DNA of 64,000 nt from Psychrobacter sp. Cmf 22.2 (GTDB lineage Bacteria; Pseudomonadota; Gammaproteobacteria; Pseudomonadales; Moraxellaceae): NCBI RefSeq assembly GCF_001921745.1, contig NZ_MRYA01000001.1:248001-312000 (forward strand), in the 5' to 3' direction. Shown here piece after piece: positions 37,146 through 47,269 of this stretch (within the stretch, counting starts at the first letter, position 1; every line of letters starts with the position of its first letter). Made by a program: the position numbers and the translations under genes. The notes beneath the pieces are model-generated. The model did not search any database. It saw only the letters and a list, made by a program, of their open reading frames with translations, and had not been told where the DNA came from.

Positions 37146-38501
37146 TTAACGCATCGTCACAAACTCTTCTGAACCAGTAGGATGAATGGCGACCGTATTG
37201 TCAAAGTCAGCCTTGGTCGCGCCCATCTTGATCGCTACCGCAAAGCCTTGAATCATCTCATCGACACCAAAGCCGATGCCGTGCAAGCCGATGACTTTTT
37301 CATCTTCGCCTAAGCACACCAGTTTCATCACGCACTTTTGGCGGTGCTGCGTCACTGCGCTGTACATAGAAGTAAATGTTGAGGTATAGCATTTAATGTT
37401 GTCTTTACCAAAGTGATTGACCGCATCAATCTCAGACAAGCCAATCGTGCCAATAGGCGGATGGGTAAAGATAACTGTCGGTATCAAGTCATAAACCAAA
37501 TGCTCATCGGTTTTGTCATTAAACAAGCGCTCAGATAGCCTACGACCCGCCGCGATAGCAACAGGGGTCAAATCAATGCTGTTTTCGATAATGTCACCGA
37601 CTGCGTAAATGCCCTCAACGTTGGTATTTTGGAATTTATCGACTTTGATTTTACCGTTATCAGTCGTCTCTATACCTGTCACTTCCAAGTTAATACCATC
37701 AGTAGAAGGCGCGCGACCAATCGCCCAAATCAAACAATCTACGGTATCAAGAGCGCCGTCTTTGGTAAATAACTCTAAACAGCCATCTTCTTTTTTATTG
37801 ACTTCCGTTAGTGTGGTATCGGTGTGCAATTGAATGCCATCCTGCTCCATCTCTATCAGCAATGTCTCCACGATAGTATGGTCAAATGAGCGTAGCGGCG
37901 AGTGTTGACGGACGTACAGATGCACCTCAGCACCCAGGCTGTTGAGCACGCCAGCGATTTCAACGGCGATATATCCTGCCCCGACGATGGCCACCCGTTT
38001 TGGCAAAGCATTTAAGGCAAAAAAACCGTCAGAATCAATACCGTATTCTGCGCCTTTAATATTTGGCTTAATAGGATGACCGCCCGTTGCGATCAAAATA
38101 TGATCAGCCGTGATATGCTCGCCATTGACTTCGACCGTATTGGTATCGACAAACTTGGCAAAACCTTTTATCACTTCCACGCCATTTTTGGCTAAGTTAT
38201 TATCATAAGCGCGGTGAATGTTTTGGATATATTGTTGGCGACTATTGACTAGCTTTTGAAAATCAAAGCCCTTTAACTCGACATCAAAGCCATAATCTGG
38301 CGCATACTTCTCAATTGCTTCGGCCACTTGCGCACCGTACCACATCACCTTTTTGGGCACACAGCCCCAATTGACGCAAGTGCCGCCTAACTGCTCCGCT
38401 TCGATAATAGCGCATTTTTTGCCATAGCTTGCCGCGCGGTTGATTGAGGCAATGCCGCCGCTACCGCCACCAATGGCGATATAGTCATAATGTTTTGTCA
38501 T
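37146..38501 (-). CDS. gor: Glutathione-disulfide reductase
   Basis: This 451-residue NADPH-dependent flavoenzyme reduces GSSG to GSH. The FAD site is [15 protein letters not shown]. The redox disulfide is [13 protein letters not shown] near residue 40. The NAD(P) site is [18 protein letters not shown], the second flavin motif is YAVGDI, and the catalytic His end motif is AIHPTGSEE. Length matches the family. It is monocistronic. Confidence 0.95.
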   Translation of the reverse strand: MTKHYDYIAIGGGSGGIASINRAASYGKKCAIIEAEQLGGTCVNWGCVPKKVMWYGAQVAEAIEKYAPDYGFDVELKGFDFQKLVNSRQQYIQNIHRAYDNNLAKNGVEVIKGFAKFVDTNTVEVNGEHITADHILIATGGHPIKPNIKGAEYGIDSDGFFALNALPKRVAIVGAGYIAVEIAGVLNSLGAEVHLYVRQHSPLRSFDHTIVETLLIEMEQDGIQLHTDTTLTEVNKKEDGCLELFTKDGALDTVDCLIWAIGRAPSTDGINLEVTGIETTDNGKIKVDKFQNTNVEGIYAVGDIIENSIDLTPVAIAAGRRLSERLFNDKTDEHLVYDLIPTVIFTHPPIGTIGLSEIDAVNHFGKDNIKCYTSTFTSMYSAVTQHRQKCVMKLVCLGEDEKVIGLHGIGFGVDEMIQGFAVAIKMGATKADFDNTVAIHPTGSEEFVTMR

Positions 38502-38794
38502 GGTTAAGTCTCTTTAATCAATGCTTGTGATGAATAGTATGAACGCGATTGTTTTTTAGTTTTATTGTGAGCTTTACTGTAATGGGTATGAGAGTATATC
38601 TTACAAGTTTTTTCATGCTTAAGGCGTGCCAAGTAGTATTAATAATCCAATCTCAATTATTTATTTTTCTTGGCGTAGGCTGGGTTTTAGCCCAACATTT
38701 TACCCAAGTTGAGAGCTAAGGCTCAATTTATAAAAGTCTTTAAGTAAAAATAGCCCAACACAGAATAATTTCATTTAAACCTATCTAAACTCAC
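38502..38794. other. Intergenic region gor / ThrE-like genes
   Basis: This 293-base AT-rich spacer holds a REP-like hairpin at 38675-38697 (listed separately) and nothing coding. Confidence 0.5.
38675..38697. repeat. Isolated REP-like hairpin
   Basis: GTAGGCTGGGTTTTAGCCCAAC folds as GGCTGGG/AGCCCAAC-type stem and shares the GTAGG and CCCAAC ends of the REP units around the transposase at 40.5-41.2 kb. Confidence 0.5.
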
Positions 38795-39247
38795 TTAAAC
38801 AATGGCACGCCGTCTATAAAATAACAGTCCGGGAATAGACAGGCCCAGCACCAATCCTGAGGTCACAAACAAAGCCTCAAACAAATACACCATCATTTGA
38901 CTAAATAATTCGTCCGAAAAGCCAAAATAACCTATCTGTACCATACTGACCATTGCTTTATAAGCAGCAATACCTGGCATCATACAAATGACGCTTGGCG
39001 AGATTAATGCTTTGGGCGGTAGGGTATATTTTTTAGAAAAATAAACGCCCAAAAAGCTGGCAAGCATCGCCCCAAAAAAGCTGGCTACCACCAGATGTAC
39101 GTGCTGATAGACAAGCGCTGTTTTTAGCCCAAAGCCAAATGCAGTCATCAGCAAACAGGGCAAAATATAGCGTTTGGGTACGCTAAACATCAGCGTCCAA
39201 CCAAGGGTAATAATACATGACAGCACCACGGTTTCGATGAACCACAT
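38795..39247 (-). CDS. Threonine/serine exporter family protein, small subunit (YjjB/ThrE_2)
   Basis: This 150-residue membrane protein with four or five helices matches the C-terminal half of ThrE-type exporters (DUF3815/YjjB), with LISPSVICMMPGIAAYKAM. It lies one base after the YjjP-like gene, so both halves of the exporter are separate, cotranscribed polypeptides. YjjPB exports succinate in E. coli and ThrE exports threonine in Corynebacterium; the substrate here is unknown. Confidence 0.88.
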   Translation of the reverse strand: MWFIETVVLSCIITLGWTLMFSVPKRYILPCLLMTAFGFGLKTALVYQHVHLVVASFFGAMLASFLGVYFSKKYTLPPKALISPSVICMMPGIAAYKAMVSMVQIGYFGFSDELFSQMMVYLFEALFVTSGLVLGLSIPGLLFYRRRAIV

Positions 39248-39248
39248 A

Positions 39249-40049
39249 TCAAAACCCCCAGTGTTGTATTTGCAGTAAAACCAGTGCCATCACGATGCCA
39301 ACGCACGCTGACAAAGTCAACATATACGTAAACACGGCACGTCCAACGCCGATATTGACATAGCCCTTTAGAATGTCTGAGAAAGAGTTAATCAAAGGAA
39401 AGCTTGGCACCAGTAATAGCACGCTCGAGGCAACCGCAATATCAGCATTATTACCAATATCAAAATAGTAAGTCGTCGCCCCAATTAAAGAGGCGATAAA
39501 AGCCGTCACGATGACCGTGATAAAGGGATTGAAATGGTGCTTAGCCAAATATATGCGGGTAAACATCGCTACCATGCCTGCGATAAAGGTTACGGCGGTA
39601 ATCGATAAGCTACCGCCGTTAAGATTCGCAAACGCAGCACAAGATGCACCAACGAATATGCCTACCAGCCACGTTGGGTATACTGCTTTATCTAACTCAT
39701 CAAAGGCACGGGTGGTGCGGTCAGTCAGCTCAGACTGTAGCTTGTCATTACGCTTCGCAGCTTCGGTTTTATTAACGATTTGCTGGATTTGTACCAGCAA
39801 ATTGACATTAATGCTTTGATTGATCGTATCTCTGGTAGTGGTGATACAGCGTTCATTACAGATGGTCGTCAAGGTAATGGCATTAAAATTAAGCGAACAT
39901 TCGACGCTACTCATGCCCAAAGCAAATCCCAAACGTTTAGACAAGTCCACCACCACAGCAGACTCAGCGCCATACTGCATAAGAAGTAATCCGCAGCGCA
40001 CGCATAGTCGAGTGATGCGCTGCTGCTGTACGTAGCTGATAGAGGTCAT
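39249..40049 (-). CDS. Threonine/serine exporter family protein, large subunit (YjjP/ThrE)
   Basis: This 266-residue protein has an N-terminal soluble part of about 110 residues with LLLMQYGAESAVVVDLSKRLG (DUF1212/ThrE), then five membrane helices. The signature LVPSFPLINSFSDILKGYVNIG is typical of YjjP. It forms a two-gene unit with the YjjB-like gene that starts one base after its stop. Confidence 0.9.
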   Translation of the reverse strand: MTSISYVQQQRITRLCVRCGLLLMQYGAESAVVVDLSKRLGFALGMSSVECSLNFNAITLTTICNERCITTTRDTINQSINVNLLVQIQQIVNKTEAAKRNDKLQSELTDRTTRAFDELDKAVYPTWLVGIFVGASCAAFANLNGGSLSITAVTFIAGMVAMFTRIYLAKHHFNPFITVIVTAFIASLIGATTYYFDIGNNADIAVASSVLLLVPSFPLINSFSDILKGYVNIGVGRAVFTYMLTLSACVGIVMALVLLQIQHWGF

Positions 40050-40179
40050 GGGCGAGATACGTATGTTGGTTGGTATTGGTACGCTATTATAAAGGGTCTA
40101 GATGCTGACGCGCAGGCATTATCGGACATTATATTTGATGCTACTATAAAGTATAAACTTTTTTGGTAAGGAGCACAAA

Positions 40180-40461
40180 ATGCATATCGCTATCTTAACC
40201 CTAACTTTTGCGCTACCGGGCTGTAGCTCACTAAAAGAAAAGCGTCAACGGATGGGCGGATTGCATGCGCGCTTTGGCAATACGCCAAGCATCGCTGTCT
40301 GTGAAAGCGGTGAGCGTGATCGGCATGATGCCAGCGAGTGGACGTTTGTGATAGTGGGGCTGTCTAAGCGTGAGGTCGAGTCGCAATGCAGTCAAATCGA
40401 AGAGAAGATAGAGCGGACAGTAGATGCGCGGGTGATGAATGTTGAGCGGGAGTTTATTTAG
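40180..40461 (+). CDS. DUF503 family protein
   Basis: This 93-residue ferredoxin-fold-like protein opens MHIAILTLTFALPGCSSLKE, followed by KRQRMGGLHARFGN and AVCESG, the DUF503 (YlxP-like) pattern. Such proteins often lie near translation factors in Gram-positives; here it stands alone, divergent from the exporter genes. The PGC at residues 13-15 is part of the family motif, not a lipobox. Function unknown. ATG follows AAGGAGCAC. Confidence 0.88.
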   Translation: MHIAILTLTFALPGCSSLKEKRQRMGGLHARFGNTPSIAVCESGERDRHDASEWTFVIVGLSKREVESQCSQIEEKIERTVDARVMNVEREFI

Positions 40462-40502
40462 GTGAGTTGGTTTTATATTTTAACTCTAAAAAATATCTAA
40501 CT

Positions 40503-40533
40503 TGTAGGTTGGGTGGAGCTTGCGACACCCAAC
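40503..40533. repeat. REP-like unit 1 (left of RAYT)
   Basis: GTTGGGTG and CACCCAAC form an 8-bp stem around a 10-base loop, preceded by GTAGG. It is in the opposite orientation to unit 2 on the other side of the transposase. Confidence 0.8.
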
Positions 40534-40556
40534 ATTTACTTTAAAAAAGAATATCC

Positions 40557-41051
40557 TCACCCGCCCCAATTGATAGGAAGCAAGCCATCTGCCACAAATC
40601 GATGAAATGAAGAATATTGCCAGTCTTTAACCTGTTTAACATACCCATGTTTAATAGGGTTCATATGAATATAGTCAATATGTGCTCGATAGTCTGATTC
40701 ATCGCGAATGCAATGCTCCCAAAATCGACGTTGCCAAATACCACGCTCGCTTTTTTTAAGTCTACTACTCGAAATAGATTCTGTTTTGGCAATATTATAA
40801 GAAAAGTAATATTTAATGAGTTTTATTCGTTTAGAGAAGTCTGCATCATTATTTGGCATAGTACATAACATATGCAAATGGTCTGGCAAGATAACAATGG
40901 CATCAATGTAGAAGGGGTGTTTTTGTTTAACGAGTTTGAAGGAGTGTCTAAGTGTTGCAATTTCTTTGACTAGCAAATCGCTAGACCTATCAGCTAGGTT
41001 GATAGTGAAAAAGTAGGTTGCTCCTTTTTGATAGTGCCTTCGATATTGCAT
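40557..41051 (-). CDS. REP-associated tyrosine transposase (RAYT, Y1 family)
   Basis: This 164-residue single-strand DNA transposase of the IS200/IS605-like Y1 (HUH) superfamily has the metal-binding HUH-type motif LPDHLHML near residue 56. The family end pattern is RDESDYRAHIDYIHMNPIKHGYV, where the catalytic Tyr is expected. The WQRRFWEHCIRDE segment is typical of RAYTs. Length is normal and the frame intact. It is bracketed by REP-like palindromes rather than IS ends, which fits a domesticated REP-processing enzyme. Confidence 0.92.
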   Translation of the reverse strand: MQYRRHYQKGATYFFTINLADRSSDLLVKEIATLRHSFKLVKQKHPFYIDAIVILPDHLHMLCTMPNNDADFSKRIKLIKYYFSYNIAKTESISSSRLKKSERGIWQRRFWEHCIRDESDYRAHIDYIHMNPIKHGYVKQVKDWQYSSFHRFVADGLLPINWGG

Positions 41052-41095
41052 GCCATTCTAAAAATGATAATTGATAGCTGATAGTACTTAATTTT

Positions 41096-41127
41096 GTTGG
41101 GTGTCGCAAGCTCCACTCAACCTACGA
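41096..41127. repeat. REP-like unit 2 (right of RAYT)
   Basis: This is a near-exact reverse complement of unit 1, differing at only a couple of positions. With unit 1 it forms an inverted pair around the transposase gene. Confidence 0.8.
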
Positions 41128-41157
41128 TGGATTCAATGTTAACTATGAACAATGCAA

Positions 41158-41191
41158 GGTAGGTTGGTGTCGAGGAACGAGACCCAACATA
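41158..41191. repeat. REP-like unit 3
   Basis: GTAGGTTGGTGTC with GAGACCCAAC forms a hairpin in the orientation of unit 1, with a different loop (GAGGAACGA). Confidence 0.7.
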
Positions 41192-41213
41192 GATAATTTT
41201 GTATAATATGAAT

Positions 41214-41246
41214 CGTTGGGTTTCCTTCGTCAACCCAACCTACGAG
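41214..41246. repeat. REP-like unit 4
   Basis: GTTGGGTT and AACCCAAC form a perfect 8-bp stem, followed by CTACGAG. It is oriented as unit 2, so units 3 and 4 form a second inverted pair. Confidence 0.75.
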
Positions 41247-41329
41247 CTAATACCTTTAGCGTTGAAGAAGTTTGTATCATTTAGAAAAATAAAGGTAATT
41301 GGTAGGATTATCTACAAACTTCTACTATA

Positions 41330-41362
41330 AAAAAGGCCACTCCCTAAAGAGTGGCCTTTTAT
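41330..41362 (-). terminator. Terminator of uvrA
   Basis: AAAAGGCCACTC and GAGTGGCCTTTT form a perfect 12-bp stem with a six-base loop. On the minus strand a T-run follows. It lies about 20 bases after the uvrA stop and could also stop readthrough from the plus strand. Confidence 0.9.
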
Positions 41363-41382
41363 CAATCATTCACTAACCTGTC

Positions 41383-44289
41383 TTAGCTGACTTCTTTTAA
41401 CCCCTGCTTAAGCATCGGCTTTAAGAACTCACCCGTATACGAGCCTTTCACTTCTGCCACTTCCTCTGGCGTTCCTTCCGCAATAATCAGTCCGCCACCT
41501 TTACCGCCTTCAGGACCAAGATCAATGACCCAATCGGCCGTTTTGATAACGTCAAGATTGTGCTCGATGACCACGATGGTATTACCTTTATCACGTAGGG
41601 CATGTAAGATATTGAGCAGCTTATCAATATCATGGAAATGCAAACCAGTAGTCGGCTCATCCAAGATATACAGCGTTTGCCCCGTATCGCGTTTAGCAAG
41701 CTCACGTGCCAGTTTGACCCGCTGTGCTTCACCGCCAGACAGCGTCGGCGCAGACTGACCCAAGCGAATATAGCCAAGACCGACATCCATGAGCGCTTGT
41801 AGACGGCGATAAATCGCTGGGATCGCTGAGAAGAACTCAGTGGCATCTTCAACGGTCATATCGAGCACTTCAGCGATGCTCTTGCCTTTATAGTGAATCT
41901 CTAAAGTTTCGCGATTATAGCGTTTGCCTTCGCAGGTATCACACGGCACATACATATCAGGCAAAAAGTGCATCTCAACTTTGATGAGACCATCGCCTTG
42001 ACACATCTCACAGCGACCGCCTTTTACGTTGAAGCTAAAGCGACCTGGTTTATAACCACGTGCGCGGGCTTCTTGCGTTTGGGCGAACATTTCACGTACA
42101 GGGGTAAATACTCCTGTATAGGTCGCAGGGTTTGAGCGCGGCGTACGACCGATTGGGCTTTGGTCGATATCGACCATTTTGTCCAAATGCTCAAGGCCAC
42201 TGATGCTGTCATGTTTATCCGCGATAAGGGTAGACGCATTGTTCAACTGAGTCGCTGCAATCGGCATCAAGGTACGGTTGATCAAGGTTGATTTACCCGA
42301 GCCTGATACGCCAGTGATACAGGTCATCACACCAACTGGCAAGCTCAGATCGACATCTTTTAGATTATTACCAGAAGCGCCTTTTAGCTCAATCGTCATC
42401 GGTACTTTTTTGGGTTTGGCTTTACCTTTAGCTTCAACTTCTACTGTTTTAGCCTTATGACGAATGGTAGGAATTTCAATTTTTTTCTCACCAGACATGT
42501 ATTGTCCGGTCAGCGAGTCTGGGGTCGCCATGATCTCATCGATCGTACCTTGCGCGATGATGTGACCGCCGTGCACGCCGGCACCGACACCGATATCGAT
42601 GACGTGATCGGCTTGACGTATGGCGTCTTCGTCGTGCTCGACGACAAGGACGGTATTACCCAAGTCACGCAGCCGCGTTAGGGTTTTAAGCAAGCGATCA
42701 TTGTCACGCTGATGCAAACCAATAGATGGCTCATCGAGTACATACATCACGCCCATGAGACCCGCTCCGATTTGGCTGGCAAGACGGATACGCTGTGCCT
42801 CCCCGCCCGATAACGTCTCGGCAGAGCGAGCAAGGGTCAGATAATCTAGCCCGACACTGACGAGGAAGTTCAAGCGCTCATTAATCTCTTTAAAGATTTT
42901 TTCTGCGACTTCGCCTTTATGACCGCCAATCTTTAAGGTTTTATAGTAATCAGCTGCATCGCCAATGGACAGCTTAACGATCTCAGCGATAGTTTGCTCA
43001 TCGACCCGCACGTTGCGTGAAATTTCATTGAGACGCGCACCATCGCAGACGTTACAGGTAGTATCAGCCAGATACTTTGCCAGCTCATCACGCACAAGGT
43101 TACTTTGGGTCTTGGCATAACGACGCTCAAGATAGGGCAGTACGCCTTCAAATGGTACCGTCTTATTGGTCTTACGACCACGCTCATCGGTGAAGTTAAA
43201 GGACAGCTTTTCCTTACCAGAGCCGTGCATGATAAGGTCTTGCTGCTTTGATGACAGCGCTTGCCATGGCGTATCCATATCGATGTCAAAGTGCTTGCAG
43301 ACGGTAGAGAGCAGACCAAAATAGTACGCATGACGTTTGTCCCAACCATTGATTGCGCCTTGGTTGAGCGATTTTTCATGATGGGTAATCAGCTTCTCAG
43401 CAGCGAAGTACTGACGTTTACCTAAACCATCGCAGCTTGGGCAAGCGCCGTATGGGTTGTTAAAACTAAACATCCGCGGTTCAAGCTCAGGTACTGCTCG
43501 GTCACAGACAGGGCATGAGTGCTTCGACGACATGACTTGATTGGCGTCCCCGCCCTCGGTAGGATTGCCATCCATAAAGTGTAGCGTGACAAGACCTTGA
43601 CCCAAGCGCAGGGCAGTCTCCAAACTTTCAGCGACACGGTTACCCAAGTCGTCACGGACTTTAAAGCGATCGACGACGACTTCGATGGTGTGTTTTTTCT
43701 TTTTATCGAGCGTGGGTAGCTCGTCAGTATCATAGACGTCGCCATCGACACGCACGCGCACAAAGCCTTGTCCAATTAATTGCTCGAGCAAGACTGTATG
43801 CTCGCCTTTGCGCTCACGAATCACAGGAGCCAGTATCATAAGCTTGGTATCAGTAGGCAATGCCATGACCTGATCGACCATTTCAGTCACTGATTGGGCA
43901 ACCATGGGTTCGCCATGCTCAGGGCAATAAGGCGTGCCGATACGGGCATAAAGCAGGCGCAAATAATCGTAAATCTCCGTAATCGTTCCGACGGTTGAGC
44001 GCGGATTATGATTGGTTGATTTTTGCTCAATGGCAATGGCAGGAGAGAGTCCTTCAATACTATCGACTTCGGGCTTCTCCATTTGTGATAAAAACTGACG
44101 CGCATAGGCGGACAGGCTTTCGACATAACGGCGTTGTCCTTCAGCATATAGGGTGTCAAATGCCAAAGACGACTTACCAGAGCCAGATAAGCCTGTAATT
44201 ACCACGAACTTATCACGTGGGATGTCCAGATCGATGTTTTTTAGGTTATGAGTGCGGGCGCCGCGTATTGCAATGTGGTCATTTGCCAT
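41383..44289 (-). CDS. uvrA: Excinuclease ABC subunit UvrA
   Basis: This 968-residue damage sensor of nucleotide excision repair is an ABC ATPase. Walker A sites are [14 protein letters not shown] (about residue 33) and [10 protein letters not shown] (about 660). ABC signatures [12 protein letters not shown] (about 490) and [12 protein letters not shown] (about 850) are both intact. Zinc-binding pairs CPVCDR/CPSCDG and [17 protein letters not shown] are present. The neighbour order uvrA, divergent MFS gene, ssb is conserved in pseudomonads and Acinetobacter. Confidence 0.97.
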   Translation of the reverse strand: MANDHIAIRGARTHNLKNIDLDIPRDKFVVITGLSGSGKSSLAFDTLYAEGQRRYVESLSAYARQFLSQMEKPEVDSIEGLSPAIAIEQKSTNHNPRSTVGTITEIYDYLRLLYARIGTPYCPEHGEPMVAQSVTEMVDQVMALPTDTKLMILAPVIRERKGEHTVLLEQLIGQGFVRVRVDGDVYDTDELPTLDKKKKHTIEVVVDRFKVRDDLGNRVAESLETALRLGQGLVTLHFMDGNPTEGGDANQVMSSKHSCPVCDRAVPELEPRMFSFNNPYGACPSCDGLGKRQYFAAEKLITHHEKSLNQGAINGWDKRHAYYFGLLSTVCKHFDIDMDTPWQALSSKQQDLIMHGSGKEKLSFNFTDERGRKTNKTVPFEGVLPYLERRYAKTQSNLVRDELAKYLADTTCNVCDGARLNEISRNVRVDEQTIAEIVKLSIGDAADYYKTLKIGGHKGEVAEKIFKEINERLNFLVSVGLDYLTLARSAETLSGGEAQRIRLASQIGAGLMGVMYVLDEPSIGLHQRDNDRLLKTLTRLRDLGNTVLVVEHDEDAIRQADHVIDIGVGAGVHGGHIIAQGTIDEIMATPDSLTGQYMSGEKKIEIPTIRHKAKTVEVEAKGKAKPKKVPMTIELKGASGNNLKDVDLSLPVGVMTCITGVSGSGKSTLINRTLMPIAATQLNNASTLIADKHDSISGLEHLDKMVDIDQSPIGRTPRSNPATYTGVFTPVREMFAQTQEARARGYKPGRFSFNVKGGRCEMCQGDGLIKVEMHFLPDMYVPCDTCEGKRYNRETLEIHYKGKSIAEVLDMTVEDATEFFSAIPAIYRRLQALMDVGLGYIRLGQSAPTLSGGEAQRVKLARELAKRDTGQTLYILDEPTTGLHFHDIDKLLNILHALRDKGNTIVVIEHNLDVIKTADWVIDLGPEGGKGGGLIIAEGTPEEVAEVKGSYTGEFLKPMLKQGLKEVS

Positions 44290-45113
44290 CGGTTACAGGT
44301 TTCCTATTTGCTAAAAACGTTATTAAAACAACTATATGTGTATGGTCATAAAATGTGAAACAAATTAAATGACATAAGGATGCTACTTCATTTAAATATA
44401 ACGCACTTAATTGTAAGTCATAAAATTTTATGACGGCTATTTATGAAAATAGCTGCATCAACTGTTTATCAAGTACTACTTATTCAAATGTTAAGCCATT
44501 CTTTTTGTCAAAATATTGAAAGCTAAAATTAACAAAAGTTCAAATTAAAGGATAATTAATAAGATTGTTGTTTGGTTGCTAAGTTTTTGATACTTTTTTT
44601 AACAACTAAGTCAGTTTTTAATTTTGTATAAAGTAGTCAGTTAATACTCTAGCTTTACAAGAAGATAGACTCATATTAAAAGTATACTATTAAGCCGATT
44701 CTACATTTTTAAATGTTATACAACACAGATTACGATAACATTGCTCATGTTCGTAAAATTATTCTATTCGGATGTTTTTTTATCATATTTTGTATAACGT
44801 TTTACTTTATTGTCATGCAAGTGCCATTATTCAAGGTATGATTCTGTATTAGATGCACTTAGTAACAAAACTGTCTAGTAAGATAAATGGGTTGCGAATA
44901 GATAGTCTATGGTCAGTCTACTTTTAGAGAGAGGCGACTATAGGCTGCCTTGGTGAGCAGGTAAAAGTTTCGGCAACCAAGGAGCGAATGTTTTATACTG
45001 TGGGGCTTGATTGACAAGTTAGGCTGATCGCATAAGTCTGTATCGATGACATTACATCGTTGAAAGTCAGATAGATATGATAGATCAATAACGATAAAAG
45101 CAGTGAGGCAAGT
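44290..45113. other. Long AT-rich divergent intergenic region uvrA / MFS gene
   Basis: This 824-base non-coding stretch is strongly AT-rich between 44300 and 44870. It contains a perfect 18-base palindrome at 44417-44434, a half copy of it at 44345-44354, and a 9-base inverted pair GTTATACAA (44715-44723) / TTGTATAAC (44790-44798). No convincing gene or structured RNA was recognised. Confidence 0.5.
44417..44434. repeat. Perfect 18-bp palindrome in the uvrA upstream region
   Basis: GTCATAAAATTTTATGAC is fully self-complementary and lies about 130 bases upstream of uvrA. GTCATAAAAT recurs once at 44345. An operator is possible; none is known to me with this sequence. Confidence 0.5.
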
Positions 45114-46478
45114 ATGAATAGCGTAGAAAAACGGGCAATCCTCGGGGTCGGCGGCATCTTTGCCCTGCGTATGATTGGTCTGTTTATGATTGTGCCTGTA
45201 TTTTCTGTATATGGTGACAGTTATGCGCATGCCACACCGTTTTTGATTGGTTTGGCTGTTGGTATTTATGGGCTGGGTCAGGCGATTTTTCAGATACCGA
45301 TGAGCCTTGCCGCTGATAAATTTCCGCGTAAACCGATTATCTTTTTGGGTCTGATATTGTTTGCTTTGGGCGGTATCATCGCGGCCAATGCGACCGATAT
45401 TTATGAGGTCATCATCGGTCGGGCGCTGGCAGGGAGCGGTGCGGTGTCGGCGGTACTCATGGCGTTACTCGCTGATGTAACGCGCGAGGAGATGCGTACC
45501 AAAGCGATGGCAACTATGGGGCTGACTATTGCCACCTCCATTATGCTAGCTTTTGCCTTTGGCCCACTGCTGGTGGGTTCGCTTGGTATTTCAGGTCTGT
45601 TTTGGCTGACATCAGGATTTGCTGTTTTGGCGATGCTGCTACTTTTTGTCGTACCCACGCCGCTACGTGTGCTCAAGCATAATTTAGACAATAAATCGAT
45701 TGGTCAGCAGTTGGCAAGCGTGCTAAGAATTGGCGATTTAAACCGTTTGCATATCAGTATTTTTGCGCTACACCTGACCATGACGGCGATATTTGTGATT
45801 TTACCGCACCAGCTTTCTGACGTATTGGGTCTATCGGTACGTCAGCAGGGCTTGGTGTATTTGCCACTATTATTTATCGGCTTTGCGGTGGCGATACCCT
45901 TTATTATCATCGCTGAGAAGAAACGCAAAATGCGTCAGGTGTTTTTGGGTGCAATTGGTCTGATGACCGCTGCCCTTGCGTTACTGGCGCTGGGTAGTCA
46001 AGTGGGTGTCGGAATTATCTTGGGGTTGCTCTTATACTTTATGGGTTTTAACTTACTCGAAGCGACAATTCCTTCTTGGATATCCAAACGCGCGCCAGTG
46101 GCAAATAAAGCGACGGCCATGGGGCTTAATTCGTCCAGTCAGTTTTTTGGGGCATTTGTTGGCGGGGCGATGGGTGGCTTACTGTTGACGCAGCCAAATT
46201 TGCTAGCGTGGGGCATACTGGCACTGATTATGGGCGTCGCGCTACTGATCATTATTCCAATTGCGCAGCCGCCTTATTTGTCGAGTACTACCGTCACTAT
46301 TCCCAAAAATATTGATATACAAGATTGGTCACGGCAGATGTTGGCGGTAGATGGCGTCGATGAGCTGGTGGTCATGGCAAAGGAGCAAGTAGCGTATCTT
46401 AAACTTGACAAAACCCAACTGACAGATTCTTCACGACAAGCGTTGTCGCATTTGGCACAAAGCCCCCTAGATATTTAA
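45114..46478 (+). CDS. MFS transporter, YajR-like with C-terminal YAM-type domain
   Basis: This 454-residue protein has twelve membrane helices, the MFS loop motif LAADKFPRKPII after helix 2, and an intact second half. The last 65 residues form a soluble ferredoxin-like tail (MLAVDGVDELVVMAKEQVAYL), as in the YAM domain of E. coli YajR. A drug or small-molecule efflux role is inferred; the substrate is unknown. It lies between uvrA and ssb. Confidence 0.88.
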   Translation: MNSVEKRAILGVGGIFALRMIGLFMIVPVFSVYGDSYAHATPFLIGLAVGIYGLGQAIFQIPMSLAADKFPRKPIIFLGLILFALGGIIAANATDIYEVIIGRALAGSGAVSAVLMALLADVTREEMRTKAMATMGLTIATSIMLAFAFGPLLVGSLGISGLFWLTSGFAVLAMLLLFVVPTPLRVLKHNLDNKSIGQQLASVLRIGDLNRLHISIFALHLTMTAIFVILPHQLSDVLGLSVRQQGLVYLPLLFIGFAVAIPFIIIAEKKRKMRQVFLGAIGLMTAALALLALGSQVGVGIILGLLLYFMGFNLLEATIPSWISKRAPVANKATAMGLNSSSQFFGAFVGGAMGGLLLTQPNLLAWGILALIMGVALLIIIPIAQPPYLSSTTVTIPKNIDIQDWSRQMLAVDGVDELVVMAKEQVAYLKLDKTQLTDSSRQALSHLAQSPLDI

Positions 46479-46585
46479 ACAAAAATTGGTTAAAGTAAAA
46501 TTAAATTACTGATAGTATGAATTGGTTTCAATAAATGACAGTTCACACGATCTATTAAATTATTCATAAGTAAAAGGACGATATC

Positions 46586-47185
46586 ATGCGCGGAGTTAAT
46601 AAAGTTATCATTATCGGTAACCTTGGAGCAGACCCTGAGGCACGTCAATTTAATAACGGCGGTAGTGTGACCAATATTTCGGTCGCAACGTCAGAGCAAT
46701 GGACAGACAAACAAAGCGGTGAAAAAAGAGAAGCGACAGAATGGCACCGTATTGCATTGTTTAATCGTCTAGGAGAGATTGCCGCGCAGTACCTTCGTAA
46801 AGGCAGCAAAGTATATATCGAAGGCAGTTTGCGTACGCGTAAATATCAAGATCAAAATGGCCAAGATCGTTATATTACCGAGATTCGTGCTGAGCAAATG
46901 CAGATGCTAGATAGTGCAGCCGGTGGTGGTCAAAGCCAAGGTGGAGGCTATGGCAATCAAGGCGGTCAAAACAGCTTTGGTCAGCAAGGTGGGTACAACC
47001 AAGCTGGTGGCGTAGCAGCTCAAGGTATGGCGCAGGGCGGCAACCAAGGTGATTATAACAATCAAAACACTTATAACAACCAAAGTGCCCCTCAGCAAAA
47101 CCAATTTAATCAGCCTAATCAAGCGCCAACTCAAAAGCCTACAGCGATGCCAGATGGTCCTGTCGATGATGATATTCCGTTCTAG
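46586..47185 (+). CDS. ssb: Single-stranded DNA-binding protein
   Basis: This 199-residue SSB has an N-terminal OB fold (about residues 1-110: [20 protein letters not shown], then [17 protein letters not shown]). A Gly/Gln/Asn-rich linker follows, ending in the acidic interaction tip DDDIPF that binds replication and repair partners. ATG is preceded by AAAAGGACG. It is followed by its own terminator. Confidence 0.97.
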   Translation: MRGVNKVIIIGNLGADPEARQFNNGGSVTNISVATSEQWTDKQSGEKREATEWHRIALFNRLGEIAAQYLRKGSKVYIEGSLRTRKYQDQNGQDRYITEIRAEQMQMLDSAAGGGQSQGGGYGNQGGQNSFGQQGGYNQAGGVAAQGMAQGGNQGDYNNQNTYNNQSAPQQNQFNQPNQAPTQKPTAMPDGPVDDDIPF

Positions 47186-47239
47186 GATACTTCTAAGGCT
47201 TATCTGTAAAGCGTATTAAAGAGTATATAAATTCAAAAC

Positions 47240-47269
47240 AAAAGAGCCTATATTTATGGGCTCTTTTTT
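47240..47269 (+). terminator. Terminator of ssb
   Basis: AAAAGAGCCTA and TGGGCTCTTTTTT form a GC-core stem around a short AT loop, 54 bases after the ssb stop. Confidence 0.8.

Noticed and set aside
40180..40461. DUF503 protein as a lipoprotein because of its N-terminal PGC
   Set aside because: The hydrophobic stretch is too short and lacks a basic start, and this segment is a conserved part of the DUF503 fold.
41096..41246. REP-like hairpins as a transcription terminator of the transposase or uvrA
   Set aside because: The stems lack T-runs, they recur in both orientations, and uvrA already has a proper terminator at 41330-41362.
44913..45230. A 105-residue minus-strand open frame across the start of the MFS gene
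   Set aside because: It overlaps the MFS coding region, has no ribosome site, and its composition (many His, Cys, Thr) resembles translated non-coding DNA.
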